Shown here piece by piece: positions 51,821-60,986 of a stretch of 64,000 bases of DNA. The stretch spans positions 62,001 through 126,000 of the forward strand of contig JAFRKV010000023.1 of assembly GCA_017431515.1 (NCBI GenBank), read 5' to 3'. Source of the DNA: Lachnospiraceae bacterium. Lineage in GTDB: Bacteria; Bacillota; Clostridia; Lachnospirales; Lachnospiraceae. The notes under the pieces were generated by a model that saw only the letters and a list, made by a program, of their open reading frames with translations, made no database searches and was not told the origin of the DNA. Position numbers and translations under genes: made by a program. Position 1 is the first letter of the stretch. Each line of letters begins with the position of its first letter.

Positions 51821-53962
51821 ATGGATATTATCAAGAAACTGGCGGAGGAGCTGTCTATCCGCCCGGCGCAGGCAGAAGCAACAGTGAAGCTGATCGACGA
51901 GGGCAACACAATCCCCTTTATCGCGCGTTACCGGAAGGAGATGACCGGTGCGTTGAACGACGAGGTGCTGCGGGATCTGTTTGAGCGGCTGACCTATCTT
52001 CGGAATCTGTCGGAACGGCAGGAGGCTGTCATCGCCAGCATCGAGGAGCAGGGGAAGCTTACGGAAGAGCTGAAGGCAGCAGTGCTGGCGGCGAAAACCC
52101 TGACGGAGGTGGAGGATCTGTACCTGCCCTACCGGCCGAAGAAACGCACCCGGGCCACCATTGCAAAGGAAAAGGGGCTGGAGCCCTTGGCGAATACGCT
52201 TTTACTGCAGCGTCTGGACCACCCTGCGGAACAGGAGGCGGAGAAGTATCTTGATCCGGAAAAGGGCGTTGAGACTGCCGCTGATGCGTTAAACGGCGCA
52301 AAGGACATCCTGGCGGAGTTTATTTCGGAGAATGCGGACTACCGGAAAAGGATCCGCGCCCTGACTTTTGAAAAAGGGCTGATCACCTCCGAGGCAAAGG
52401 AAAAAGAAAAGGAATCCGTCTATGAAATGTACTACGGATTTTCCGAGCCAGTGAAAAAGATCCAGGGGCATCGCGTGCTGGCGTTAAACCGCGGCGAAGC
52501 GGAAAAGGTGCTGACCGTGAAGGTGGAAGCGCCGGAAGAGGAGATCCTCTCCCGACTGAAAAAGAAGATCGTGACCCGGGAGAATCCGCACACGACAGAA
52601 CTTTTGACGGAGGCGCTGACGGACAGTTACCGTCGTCTGATTGCGCCCTCCATTGAACGGGAAATCCGAAACGACCTGACGGAGCGGGCGGAGGACGGCG
52701 CGATCCGGGTCTTCGGGAAAAACCTGGCGCAGCTTCTGATGCAGCCTCCCATCGCGGGACAGGTGGTGCTGGGCTGGGATCCGGCGTTTCGCACCGGTTG
52801 CAAGCTGGCTGTAGTGGATGCCACGGGAAAGGTGCTGGATACTTCTGTGATCTATCCGACGGCGCCGCAGAATAAGGTTGCGGAAGCGAAGAAAGTCCTA
52901 AAGCAGCTCATTGCAAAATACGGCGTGACCCTGATCTCTCTCGGAAACGGGACGGCCTCCAGAGAGTCGGAGCAGATTATTGTGGATTTTTTAAAGGAAG
53001 AAAAACTGCCGGTCTCCTATGTGATCGTAAACGAAGCAGGGGCTTCCGTGTATTCCGCCAGCAAACTGGCGACGGAGGAATTTCCACAGTTTGACGTCGG
53101 ACAGCGCAGCGCCGCTTCCATGGCAAGACGCCTGCAGGATCCCCTTTCAGAGCTGGTGAAGATCGATCCCAAGTCCATCGGCGTCGGACAGTACCAGCAT
53201 GATATGAACCAGAAAAAACTGGGAGACGCCTTGACCGGCGTGGTGGAAGACTGCGTGAATAAAGTGGGCGTGGATCTGAATACCGCGTCGGCGCCCCTGA
53301 TGGAATACATTTCCGGCATCAGCAAACCTATCGCGAAAAACATTGTGGCCTACCGCGAGGAAAACGGGAAGTTCAAAAACCGGAAGGAACTTTTGAAAGT
53401 GCCGAAGCTGGGTCCGAAGGCCTTTGAGCAGTGCGCCGGGTTTATGCGGATCAGCGGCGGAGAGGCGCCGCTGGACGCGACGGCGGTGCATCCGGAAAGC
53501 TACGGCGCGGCGGAAAAGCTTCTGCAGATGCTGGGATTTTCGCAGGAGGATCTTTCGGGCGGAAAGCTTTCCGGACTTTCCAAAAAGATCAGAGATCCGA
53601 AAAAAACGGCGGATCAGCTCGGGATCGGGGAATTGACACTGCGTGATATGATAAAGGAGCTGGAAAAGCCGGCTCGTGATCCACGGGAGGATATGCCAAA
53701 GCCGGTGCTTCGAAACGATGTGCTGTCTTTGTCAGATCTGAAGCCGGGGATGATCCTAAAAGGAACGGTGCGAAACGTCATCGATTTCGGTGCCTTTGTG
53801 GACATCGGCGTGCATCAGGACGGGCTGGTGCATATCAGCGAGCTGTCCGATCGTTTTGTCAAGCACCCGCTGGATGTCGTGTCGGTCGGGGATGTTGTTG
53901 AGGTACGCGTACTTTCCGTAGACGAAAAGAAGAAACGGATCGCGCTTTCCATGAAGAAGTAA
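51821..53962 (+). CDS. tex: Tex-family RNA-binding transcription accessory protein
   Basis: 713 residues, standard Tex length. Order: N-terminal helical domain (NTIPFIARYRKEMTGALND), YqgF-like nuclease fold (about 320-450; VLGWDPAFRTGCKLAVVD), helix-hairpin-helix region (DLNTASAPLMEYISGI and KELLKVPKLGPKAFEQCAG), and a C-terminal S1 domain (LKPGMILKGTVRNVIDFGAF, then DIGVHQDGLVHISEL). It binds nucleic acids and affects transcription and toxin expression in several species. ATG 51821 follows CGGAGGAACCC. Confidence 0.95.
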   Translation: MDIIKKLAEELSIRPAQAEATVKLIDEGNTIPFIARYRKEMTGALNDEVLRDLFERLTYLRNLSERQEAVIASIEEQGKLTEELKAAVLAAKTLTEVEDLYLPYRPKKRTRATIAKEKGLEPLANTLLLQRLDHPAEQEAEKYLDPEKGVETAADALNGAKDILAEFISENADYRKRIRALTFEKGLITSEAKEKEKESVYEMYYGFSEPVKKIQGHRVLALNRGEAEKVLTVKVEAPEEEILSRLKKKIVTRENPHTTELLTEALTDSYRRLIAPSIEREIRNDLTERAEDGAIRVFGKNLAQLLMQPPIAGQVVLGWDPAFRTGCKLAVVDATGKVLDTSVIYPTAPQNKVAEAKKVLKQLIAKYGVTLISLGNGTASRESEQIIVDFLKEEKLPVSYVIVNEAGASVYSASKLATEEFPQFDVGQRSAASMARRLQDPLSELVKIDPKSIGVGQYQHDMNQKKLGDALTGVVEDCVNKVGVDLNTASAPLMEYISGISKPIAKNIVAYREENGKFKNRKELLKVPKLGPKAFEQCAGFMRISGGEAPLDATAVHPESYGAAEKLLQMLGFSQEDLSGGKLSGLSKKIRDPKKTADQLGIGELTLRDMIKELEKPARDPREDMPKPVLRNDVLSLSDLKPGMILKGTVRNVIDFGAFVDIGVHQDGLVHISELSDRFVKHPLDVVSVGDVVEVRVLSVDEKKKRIALSMKK

Positions 53963-53990
53963 CTGTTTGTATTGACGGAGATAGAAAGAG

Positions 53991-55145
53991 ATGAAGAAAG
54001 TAAAGAAGACCGGAATTCGTGTTTTGACAGCCCTGCTGTTGGCAACGACGCTGGCGTTGACAGGATGCGGCGAAAAAGCAGAACCGCAAGGCAGCACAGA
54101 AGCGCTGGAAGCGGTCATCGAAGAAACAACCGTGACAGCGGATGCAGAGCAGGAGGCTTTTTCGTTGGACAAAGTCGATGCGGAGGAACCAGCGGAAGAC
54201 ATAGAGGAAACGGTGGATGACACTTCGGATGCGGATCAGGAAGAGGTGGCGGAATCAACCACCGTCGAGGATGACTATGCCGGCACCGGATCTGTGATGT
54301 ACACCCTTGACAAGGTGAACCTGCGGTCAGGGAAAAGCACAGACGCGGAGAAGATCACGACGCTGGATCCAAACGCGGAGGTGCAGGCGTTTGCGGAGGT
54401 GGACGGCTGGATTCCGGTGATCGTAAACGGAGACCAGAAGGGATATATCAAGAGCGAATATCTGACGGCGGACGTGGCAGAGGCGGAGGAAGTCGCCGCT
54501 GCACCGGCAGTGACAGGCGGAGGACGTCTCGTGGTGATCGATGCCGGCCATCAGGCGAAAGGAAATAACGAACAGGAGCCCATCGGCCCCGGGGCGTCCC
54601 AGACCAAGGCAAAGGTGGCCAGCGGCACCAGAGGCGTGGTCAGCGGTCTCGCGGAGTATCAGCTGACGCTGATGGTGGCGCAGAAGCTGCGGGATGAGTT
54701 GACTGCCCGCGGGTATCAGGTTCTGATGTGCCGCGAGTCAAACGATGTGAACATCAGCAACGCGGAGCGTGCGCAGATGGCAAACAATGCCGGTGCAGGT
54801 GCTTTTATCCGGATTCATGCGAACGGATCGGATAACGGCGGCGCCAGCGGGATCATGACGATCTGCCAGACACCGTCGAATCCTTATAACGGCGGTGTGT
54901 ACAGCGCCAGCAGACGGCTGTCCGACTGCGTGCTGAACGGAGCCGTGGCCGCTACCGGCGCCAACAAGCAGTATGTCTGGGAGACAGACTCCATGAGCGG
55001 GATCAACTGGAGTCAGGTACCGGTGACCATCATTGAGATGGGCTACATGACCAATGCGACGGAGGACGCCCTGATGGCCACAGACGACTATCAGACCAAG
55101 ATGGCACAGGGAATTGCCAACGGAATCGACGCCTACTTTAACTAA
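53991..55145 (+). CDS. Lipoprotein N-acetylmuramoyl-L-alanine amidase with SH3 domain
   Basis: Cuts the bond between N-acetylmuramic acid and the peptide stem. 384 residues: lipoprotein signal with lipobox LALTGC (Cys about 25), an acidic linker rich in Glu, Asp and Thr (to about 98), an SH3-type domain (about 102-163; [17 protein letters not shown]), and an amidase-3 domain with zinc ligands in [10 protein letters not shown], the later Glu and RIHANGS, and catalytic Glu in [13 protein letters not shown] 53991 follows GGAGATAGAAAG. It is a membrane-tethered wall hydrolase, consistent with the other envelope genes here. Confidence 0.93.
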   Translation: MKKVKKTGIRVLTALLLATTLALTGCGEKAEPQGSTEALEAVIEETTVTADAEQEAFSLDKVDAEEPAEDIEETVDDTSDADQEEVAESTTVEDDYAGTGSVMYTLDKVNLRSGKSTDAEKITTLDPNAEVQAFAEVDGWIPVIVNGDQKGYIKSEYLTADVAEAEEVAAAPAVTGGGRLVVIDAGHQAKGNNEQEPIGPGASQTKAKVASGTRGVVSGLAEYQLTLMVAQKLRDELTARGYQVLMCRESNDVNISNAERAQMANNAGAGAFIRIHANGSDNGGASGIMTICQTPSNPYNGGVYSASRRLSDCVLNGAVAATGANKQYVWETDSMSGINWSQVPVTIIEMGYMTNATEDALMATDDYQTKMAQGIANGIDAYFN

Positions 55146-55146
55146 G

Positions 55147-55172
55147 GCGGAAGAACCGGATCCGCCCCTTTT
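55147..55172 (+). terminator. Weak intrinsic terminator after the amidase gene
   Basis: GGCGGA pairs with TCCGCC around a loop of about nine bases, then CCTTTT. The T-run is short, so termination may be partial. Confidence 0.5.
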
Positions 55173-55187
55173 ATGAGGATGAAATCT

Positions 55188-56435
55188 ATGGAAAAAACTG
55201 TCACAGAAAAGAAATATCAGATTGACACGGCAGAAAACAAAGCCTGGATGAAAGAATGCCGCGATTCCCTTTTTTTCTTCGGAAAGCGGTTTCCGTCTCC
55301 GGAGGGCGGCGCCTATTATCTGGGGGATGACGGGACGCCGTGGAAGGATCGCCCGCGGGAGACCTGGATCACCTGCCGTATGGCGCATGTCTACAGCATG
55401 GCATCGCTCCTTGGAATCGACGGGGCGGAGGCGCTTGCGGATGCCGCGCTGCGGGGGCTTGCAGGAGAACTGAAAGATACGGAGCACGGCGGATGGTTTG
55501 CCGGGAGAACAGCGGACGGAGAGATCCTGCCCCGGAAACAATGCTATGCCCATGCCTTTGTGATTCTCGCGGCAACCTCGGCGCTGCTTGCGAAACGTCC
55601 GGGAGCCCGGGCGCTTTTGACAGAGGCGCTGGAGATTTTTGACCGGTACTTTTGGGAGGAAGCCGAAGGCATGACCGTCGATGCCTGGGATACGGATTTT
55701 GTCACGTGTGATCCTTACCGCGGCGTCAACGCCAACATGCATACCGTGGAGGCGTTTTTGGCGGTGGCGGATGCGACGGGGGATCTGACCTACCGGGCGC
55801 GGGCGGGCTGTATTATCGCGCGCGTGATTGATTTTGCAAAAGAGAATGGCTGGCGGATCCCGGAGCATTACCGAGAAGATTGGCGTCCCGATCTGGACTG
55901 CCATATAGATCGTCCGGATGATCCGTTTCAGCCCTATGGCGCGACGCCGGGACACGGGATCGAATGGGCGCGACTGATCACGCAATGGGTCGCTGCGGCT
56001 TTTGAGGGAACGGACGCACCAGAAGCAAAACCGTTTCTGGATGCAGCGGAGGAACTTTACGGACGAGCGATTGCGGACGGATGGAATGCGGACGGCGCCC
56101 GGGGCATCGTTTATACGACGGACTGGAACGGGAAACCCGTGGTGCATGATCGGATGCACTGGACACTGGCAGAGGCGCTGAATACTTCCGCGGTGCTCTG
56201 GCGCGTGACAGGGAAGGACCGTTACGCAGAGGATTATGCAGCGTTTTCCCGGTATCTGGATGAGGTCGTGCTGGATCACGTGAACGGTTCCTGGTTTCAT
56301 CAGCTGGACGAAAAGAACCGTCTGCTGGGGACGGTCTGGCCGGGGAAATCCGACCTGTATCACGCGGTGCAGGCGACGATGATTCCGTACAACGAAAAGG
56401 TGGGGAAATCCATCGCGGCGGCGTTGACAACGTAG
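55188..56435 (+). CDS. AGE-family epimerase/isomerase (YihS-like)
   Basis: 415 residues forming an (alpha/alpha)6 barrel related to N-acylglucosamine 2-epimerase and the YihS aldose-ketose isomerases. Marks include ETWITCRMAHVYSMA, GGWFAGR, KQCYAHAFVI, a NMHTVEAFLAV block and the late HDRMHWTLAEAL and WPGKSDLYHAVQA, which place conserved His and Arg in the central cavity. It probably converts mannose or a related hexose to fructose, but sulfoquinovose cannot be excluded. ATG 55188 has GAGGATG upstream; ATG 55173 or 55179 are possible. The promoter of ribU overlaps its 3' end. Confidence 0.82.
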   Translation: MEKTVTEKKYQIDTAENKAWMKECRDSLFFFGKRFPSPEGGAYYLGDDGTPWKDRPRETWITCRMAHVYSMASLLGIDGAEALADAALRGLAGELKDTEHGGWFAGRTADGEILPRKQCYAHAFVILAATSALLAKRPGARALLTEALEIFDRYFWEEAEGMTVDAWDTDFVTCDPYRGVNANMHTVEAFLAVADATGDLTYRARAGCIIARVIDFAKENGWRIPEHYREDWRPDLDCHIDRPDDPFQPYGATPGHGIEWARLITQWVAAAFEGTDAPEAKPFLDAAEELYGRAIADGWNADGARGIVYTTDWNGKPVVHDRMHWTLAEALNTSAVLWRVTGKDRYAEDYAAFSRYLDEVVLDHVNGSWFHQLDEKNRLLGTVWPGKSDLYHAVQATMIPYNEKVGKSIAAALTT

Positions 56436-56452
56436 CGCGTTCGTGCTATTTT
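56424..56452 (+). promoter_or_regulatory. Promoter of the ribU riboswitch transcript
   Basis: TTGACA (56424-56429), a 17-base spacer with TGC extension and TATTTT (56447-56452). The -35 is inside the last codons of the isomerase gene. Confidence 0.75.
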
Positions 56453-56469
56453 AATGCATGTAATTGAAA

Positions 56470-56604
56470 TCTTCGGGGCAGGGTGAAAATCCCGATCGGT
56501 GGTGATGCTCGAAAGAGACAAGTCCGCGAGCCGGAAAGGCAGGATACGGTGCGAATCCGTAACCGACAGTAAGAAGCAGTTTGCTTTAAGTCTGGATGAA
56601 AGGA
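56470..56604 (+). ncRNA. FMN riboswitch (RFN element)
   Basis: The conserved RFN blocks appear in order: CTTCGGGGCAGGGTGAAAAT, CCCGATCGGTGGTGATG, GTCCGCGAGC, GATACGGTGCGAATCCG, AACCGACAGT and AGTCTGGATGAAAGGAG. The last block contains the ribosome binding site of ribU, and no terminator stem lies between it and the ATG. Control is therefore probably translational: FMN binding hides AGGAG (about 56600-56604) and stops synthesis of the riboflavin importer. Confidence 0.95.
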
Positions 56605-56613
56605 GCACATATC

Positions 56614-57270
56614 ATGAGCAAAGAGAAAGAAGCTGTAAAAAAAGCGCTGAAGCAGGGAGATGATCTCACGTCAGTCGGAAAGGGAAGGATCAATGTCCGT
56701 TACCTGACCGCGACGGCCATGCTGTCAGCGTTTTCGTTTGTCCTGTTTTTTATTCAATTTTCCACACCCCTGACGCCGGAATTCCTGAAACTGGATATTT
56801 CCGAACTTCCGGCGCTGATCGGGTCCTTTGCGATGGGACCGGTGTACGGCGTGCTGATCTGTCTGATCAAGAACCTGCTGCACTTAACGATCACTTCCAC
56901 AGGCGGTGTCGGAGAGTTGTCCAACTTCCTTTTGGGCGTTGCGCTGGTGCTGCCGGCGGGGCTGATCTACCGGAAGCATAAGACGAAAAAGATGGCCATC
57001 ATCGGCGCGTTCATCGGCCTGATCCTGATGGCGGCGGTTTCCCTGCCGACCAACTATTTCATCGTGTATCCGGCGTATACGGTATTCATGCCGATGGATA
57101 CCATCGTTTCCATGTATCAGGCGATCCTGCCGGGTGTGAAAAATCTCTGGCAGTGTCTGCTGATCTTCAATGTGCCGTTTACATTTGTGAAGGGGCTGCT
57201 GTCCGTGCTGATCACGATTCTCACGTACAAGTACCTTTCCCCGATCATCAAGGGGACCTGGAAAAAGTAA
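56614..57270 (+). CDS. ribU: Riboflavin ECF transporter S component RibU
   Basis: Membrane substrate-binding subunit for riboflavin uptake, working with the shared EcfAAT module (not in the window). 218 residues with about six helices: a first helix TATAMLSAFSFVLFFIQF, LDISELPALIGSFAMGP (typical RibU motif) and LTITSTGGVGELSNFLLG. The FMN riboswitch upstream confirms the substrate. ATG 56614 is chosen because the ATG at 56596 is part of the riboswitch GGATGAAAGG end. A terminator follows. Confidence 0.94.
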   Translation: MSKEKEAVKKALKQGDDLTSVGKGRINVRYLTATAMLSAFSFVLFFIQFSTPLTPEFLKLDISELPALIGSFAMGPVYGVLICLIKNLLHLTITSTGGVGELSNFLLGVALVLPAGLIYRKHKTKKMAIIGAFIGLILMAAVSLPTNYFIVYPAYTVFMPMDTIVSMYQAILPGVKNLWQCLLIFNVPFTFVKGLLSVLITILTYKYLSPIIKGTWKK

Positions 57271-57304
57271 CCCCCATCACGACAACCCGAACCGAAGAAA
57301 ACGG

Positions 57305-57342
57305 ACGCGGAGCGTAGGAGATGACCTGCGCCCCGCGTTTTG
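57305..57342 (+). terminator. Intrinsic terminator of ribU
   Basis: ACGCGG, GCG and AGG pair with CCT, GCGC and CCGCGT around a short loop, followed by TTTTGCGTCTTTT. Confidence 0.8.
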
Positions 57343-57368
57343 CGTCTTTTGGAAAGAAGTGTTATGAT
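57339..57368 (+). promoter_or_regulatory. Promoter of the YcxB-like / t6A operon
   Basis: TTGCGT (57339-57344), an 18-base spacer and TATGAT (57363-57368) with TG extension. Its -35 shares bases with the ribU terminator tail. Confidence 0.6.
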
Positions 57369-57390
57369 GAAATTTACGGAGGAATGCCAA

Positions 57391-57879
57391 ATGGAATTTG
57401 ATGTAACCCTGACAGAACAGGATATGGTGCGGTTTAATCTGTACCACACTTATTCAAAATTTTCGAGCTGGTTTGCCATGGCCGTGGCGGTGTTTGCTTT
57501 TTTTGTGGCGGTATGGTCTTACGGGCGCGTCTCCACGACGCTGACGGTGATCTATTTTCTCGTGGGCGGATTCGTGCTCGTCTACATTCCGGGGAATACG
57601 CTGCTTTCGGCCAAGCATCGGATCCGTCTGATGCCGGAGCTTTTGGAGCCCCTCCATTACAGGATCGACGAGACCGGCGTCACCGTTTCCAAAAATGAGG
57701 ATTCCGCATCCCTTCCCTGGGACAAGGTGTTTAAGATCGTTTCCGTGAAAACGGCGGTCTATATTTACAGCAGCCGGATCCATGCCTACGTGATCCCGAA
57801 AACCGTGCTTTCCGGGCAGGAAGAAGCGTTAAAAGACCTTGCGCAAAAGCACATGGAACCGCGCAGGGTGAAGCTGTGA
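57391..57879 (+). CDS. YcxB-like membrane protein
   Basis: 162 residues: a short N-terminal beta region (MEFDVTLTEQDMVRFNLYHTY, cut here), two membrane helices (about 29-49 and 56-76), and a C-terminal YcxB-type domain (about 90-160; VSKNEDSASLPWDKVFKI, then YIYSSRIHAYVIPKTVL). Function is unknown. ATG 57391 is chosen because ACGGAGGA lies eight bases upstream, while earlier ATGs fall in the promoter. Its stop overlaps the GTG start of tsaE, so it leads the t6A operon. Confidence 0.78.
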   Translation: MEFDVTLTEQDMVRFNLYHTYSKFSSWFAMAVAVFAFFVAVWSYGRVSTTLTVIYFLVGGFVLVYIPGNTLLSAKHRIRLMPELLEPLHYRIDETGVTVSKNEDSASLPWDKVFKIVSVKTAVYIYSSRIHAYVIPKTVLSGQEEALKDLAQKHMEPRRVKL

Positions 57880-58307
57880 AGGTCTTTGAGACGGGCGCGC
57901 CTGAGGAGACGTTTGCCCTCGGAGAGACCCTCGGGAAGCAGGCAAAGCCTGGAGATGTTTTTACCCTGGACGGAGATCTCGGCGTCGGCAAGACCGTGTT
58001 TGCTCAGGGCTTTGCCGCCGGTATGGGCGTACAGGGACCGGTGAACAGCCCCACCTTCACCATCGCGCAGGAATATGAGGGGACGTCGCTTCCGTTTTAC
58101 CATTTCGACGCGTACCGGATCGGGGACGAAAGTGAGATGGAGGAGATCGGGTTCGAGGAATATGTCTACGGGGACGGGGTGAGCCTGATCGAATGGGCAA
58201 GTCAGATTCGCGGCATTCTGCCGGAAAAGCGGACGGCGGTGACGCTGGAAAAGGATCTGCAAAAAGGCTTTGATTACCGGAAAATTATGGTTGAGGAAAT
58301 CGGATAA
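57876..58307 (+). CDS. tsaE: tRNA t6A-modification ATPase TsaE
   Basis: Small ATPase required with TsaB and TsaD to make N6-threonylcarbamoyladenosine at position 37 of ANN-decoding tRNAs. 143 residues: P-loop GDLGVGKTVFAQGF, SPTFTIAQEY, the HFDAYRI motif and SLIEWASQ, all TsaE hallmarks. GTG 57876 overlaps the preceding stop (GTGA). tsaB follows three bases after the stop. Confidence 0.95.
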   Translation: MKVFETGAPEETFALGETLGKQAKPGDVFTLDGDLGVGKTVFAQGFAAGMGVQGPVNSPTFTIAQEYEGTSLPFYHFDAYRIGDESEMEEIGFEEYVYGDGVSLIEWASQIRGILPEKRTAVTLEKDLQKGFDYRKIMVEEIG

Positions 58308-58310
58308 AAG

Positions 58311-59045
58311 ATGAAGCTGCTTGCAATCGAAACCTCCGCGCTGGTCTGCAGCGCAGCAGTCATGGAGGACGAAACTCTCATCGGAGAGTTTACGATCCAA
58401 CAGAAAAAAACCCACTCCCAGATGCTGATGCCCATGGTGGAAGCACTGCGGGAAAAACTGGAACTGGATCTTTCATCGCTTGATGCGATCGCAGTCGCCG
58501 GCGGACCGGGGAGCTTTACCGGGCTTCGCATCGGATCTGCGACGGCAAAAGGTCTGGCGTCTGCCCTCAATATACCTGTCGTGCATGTCCCGACGGTGGA
58601 TGCGCTTGCATACAGACTCTGCGGGAGCGCAGGATTGGTCTGCCCGCTGATGGACGCGAGGAGAGAGCAGACTTATACAGGGATCTATGCCTTTGAAGGA
58701 AATATGATGAAAAAAATCCTGCCGCAGTGCGCGATCGCGCTGCCGGAGCTGGCGGGGCGGCTGAATGCAGAGCAGTCTGCGGTGACATTTTTAGGGGACG
58801 GAGTGCCGGTATTCCGGGAAAAACTGGATCAGCTTCTTGCCGTGTCCCATTCCTTTGCACCGGCGCACCTGAGCCGGCAGAGCGCTGCATCCGTGGCGGG
58901 CCTTGGGATGCTGTATCTTAGGGAGGGCAGGACAGAAACAGCGGCGGCACATAAGCCGGAGTACCTGCGGCTTTCCCAGGCGGAGCGCGTGCGTGCGGAA
59001 CAGATGCAAAAAGAAAACGGAGCACCGGACGATGCAGATCCGTGA
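58311..59045 (+). CDS. tsaB: tRNA t6A-modification protein TsaB
   Basis: Inactive ASKHA-fold partner that forms the TsaB-TsaD heterodimer. 244 residues with LLAIETSALVCSAAV and VAGGPGSFTGLRIGSATAKG, and, as expected for TsaB, no HxxxH metal motif. Its 3' end overlaps rimI by 14 bases. The order tsaE-tsaB-rimI is the common bacterial arrangement. Confidence 0.94.
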   Translation: MKLLAIETSALVCSAAVMEDETLIGEFTIQQKKTHSQMLMPMVEALREKLELDLSSLDAIAVAGGPGSFTGLRIGSATAKGLASALNIPVVHVPTVDALAYRLCGSAGLVCPLMDARREQTYTGIYAFEGNMMKKILPQCAIALPELAGRLNAEQSAVTFLGDGVPVFREKLDQLLAVSHSFAPAHLSRQSAASVAGLGMLYLREGRTETAAAHKPEYLRLSQAERVRAEQMQKENGAPDDADP

Positions 59046-59475
59046 GATGAAGGCGCAGGATATCCCTGTTCTTGCAGAGATCGAAGAGAAAATTTTCTCC
59101 CAGCCCTGGTCTGCGCAGGCTTTTACGGATGCACTCTCCGACCCGAACGCAGTATTTCTGGTGGCGGCAGAGGAGCCTTCCGGTCAGCCATGTGCCTATG
59201 TGGGAATGTATGTGGCGGCGGATGAAGGGGAGATCACGAACGTGGCCACCGACCCGGCGTTTCGCAGGAAGGGATGTGCAGAGGCGCTCATGGCGCGGAT
59301 CAAGGAGATCGGTCTTCAGAAAGGGCTGACACAGCTGGTTTTGGAAACCAGAAAATCCAATGAAGCGGCCATCGCGCTTTATGAAAAGACCGGGTTCGAG
59401 ATCATCGGAGAGCGGAAAGGGTTTTACCGTTTTCCGCCGGAAGACGCGTATGTAATGATGTTGAGGTATGTTTGA
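59032..59475 (+). CDS. rimI: Ribosomal-protein-alanine acetyltransferase RimI
   Basis: GNAT enzyme that acetylates the N-terminal Ala of ribosomal protein S18. 147 residues: IREMKAQDIPVLAEIEEKIF, ITNVATDPAFRRKGCAEALM (acetyl-CoA pyrophosphate loop, with R-x-x-G-x-A) and ALYEKTGFEIIGERKGFY. ATG 59032 gives the normal length; upstream in-frame codons would extend into tsaB without similarity. Its stop overlaps the next start. Confidence 0.93.
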   Translation: MQIREMKAQDIPVLAEIEEKIFSQPWSAQAFTDALSDPNAVFLVAAEEPSGQPCAYVGMYVAADEGEITNVATDPAFRRKGCAEALMARIKEIGLQKGLTQLVLETRKSNEAAIALYEKTGFEIIGERKGFYRFPPEDAYVMMLRYV

Positions 59476-60392
59476 TGCTGGATGTATGTCTGCTGGGAAC
59501 GGCGGGAATGATGCCGCTGCCCTACCGCCATTTGACGGCGCTCATGACAAGATATAACGGCAGCGATCTTTTGATCGACTGCGGTGAAGGTACGCAGGTC
59601 GCGATCCGTGAAAAGGGGTGGTCTGTGAACCCGCTGGATACGATCCTTTTCACCCATTATCATGCGGATCATATCAGCGGCCTGCCCGGCATGCTCCTGT
59701 CCATGGGAAATGCGGAGCGGACGGAGCCGGTGACGATGGTGGGTCCCAGAGGGCTGATCCGCGTGGTGAATTCCCTGCGGGTGATCGCGCCGGAGCTGCC
59801 CTTCGAGATCCGTTTTGTGGAGCTGACGGAGCCGGAAGAGACGCTGACGTTAAACGGTTACCGGATCACGGCCTTTCGGGTGAATCATAATGTGACCTGT
59901 TACGGCTATTCGCTGGAGATCGACCGGGCGGGGCGGTTTGATGCAGAGCGCGCGAAGGCGCAGGAGATCCCGCTGAAGTTTTGGAATCCGCTGCAGAAGG
60001 GAAATGTCTGCGAAGAGGATGGCAGGGTTTATACACCGGAAATGGTGATGGGTCCTGCGCGGAAAGGTCTGAAAGTGACTTACTGTACCGACTCCAGACC
60101 GACGAAGGGGATCGTTATGCATGCGGCGGAGTCGGATCTTTTCGTTTGCGAAGGCATGTACGCGGAGCCGGATCAGATGGAAAAGGCGAAGCAGAAAAAG
60201 CACATGACCTTTTATGAAGCGGCGGCGATGGCGCGGGACGCGCGTGTGGCGGAACTGTGGCTGACCCATTTTTCCCCGTCCATGAGCCGGGCGGATCGCT
60301 ACATGGACGAGGTGCAGAAAATTTTCCCGCACGCGCTGCTGGGAAAAGACGGCAAGTCGAAAGAACTTGTTTTTTCAGAAGAAGAGAATTGA
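59475..60392 (+). CDS. rnz: Ribonuclease Z (tRNA 3'-processing metallo-hydrolase)
   Basis: Removes 3' trailers from tRNA precursors. 305 residues of the metallo-beta-lactamase fold: LLGTAGMMPLPYRHLTAL, DCGEGTQ, the zinc motif FTHYHADHISGLPG, VNHNVTCYGYSLE, YCTDSRPTKG and LWLTHFSPSM. ATG 59475 overlaps the rimI stop (TGATG); TTG 59472 is an alternative one codon earlier. Its position among tRNA-modification genes suits its role. Confidence 0.92.
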   Translation: MLDVCLLGTAGMMPLPYRHLTALMTRYNGSDLLIDCGEGTQVAIREKGWSVNPLDTILFTHYHADHISGLPGMLLSMGNAERTEPVTMVGPRGLIRVVNSLRVIAPELPFEIRFVELTEPEETLTLNGYRITAFRVNHNVTCYGYSLEIDRAGRFDAERAKAQEIPLKFWNPLQKGNVCEEDGRVYTPEMVMGPARKGLKVTYCTDSRPTKGIVMHAAESDLFVCEGMYAEPDQMEKAKQKKHMTFYEAAAMARDARVAELWLTHFSPSMSRADRYMDEVQKIFPHALLGKDGKSKELVFSEEEN

Positions 60393-60402
60393 GGGAGCAT
60401 TC

Positions 60403-60978
60403 ATGAAGCTGAACCCGAAAATGCTTTTGGTGGCAGTGATCTTTGTGGCGTTGATTGTGGGGTACTACTGGTATCTTTCCAGCCGGCCAGGCAATAACGC
60501 CGAGAGCAAAGGCGATCTCACGGCGGTGCAGAAAGTGACAACGGCAAACCTGGAGAAGGATTATCCGAAAACGCCGCGGGAAGTGCTGAAAACCTACAAC
60601 GAGATCCAAACCTGTTTTTATAATGAGGAATATACGGAAGAGGAGCTGCTGGAGATGGTGGCGCAGGCCAGAAGTCTCCTGGATCCGGCGCTGCTGGAGC
60701 GGAATCCGGAGGAAGCTTATCTTGCGAATCTGAAGGCGGATATCGCCTCCTACCGGCAGGAAGGGAAAAAGATCACCAATATCACCATCGACAGCAGCAA
60801 CGATGTCCGGAAGGAAACGGTCGGCAATGAAGACTATGCCTATATCAACTGCGTCTATTATGTGCGGGAGGGCAGTTCTTACGAGGTGATCCCCGAGACC
60901 TATCTTTTGCATAAGGACGCGGACGGCAAATGGAAGATCCTGGCATTTTCCCTGCAGTCAAAGGAACAGGGGGAATAA
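60403..60978 (+). CDS. Small membrane-anchored protein in the t6A operon
   Basis: 191 residues: one N-terminal membrane helix (about 6-26), then an extracellular region with [41 protein letters not shown] and a beta-rich end ([26 protein letters not shown]). The end resembles the NTF2/DUF4878-like fold of small secreted proteins. No enzyme motif is seen and the name is unknown. ATG 60403 follows GAGGGAGC. The tsaD gene starts 8 bases after its stop. Confidence 0.78.
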   Translation: MKLNPKMLLVAVIFVALIVGYYWYLSSRPGNNAESKGDLTAVQKVTTANLEKDYPKTPREVLKTYNEIQTCFYNEEYTEEELLEMVAQARSLLDPALLERNPEEAYLANLKADIASYRQEGKKITNITIDSSNDVRKETVGNEDYAYINCVYYVREGSSYEVIPETYLLHKDADGKWKILAFSLQSKEQGE

Positions 60979-60986
60979 GGAGCAAT

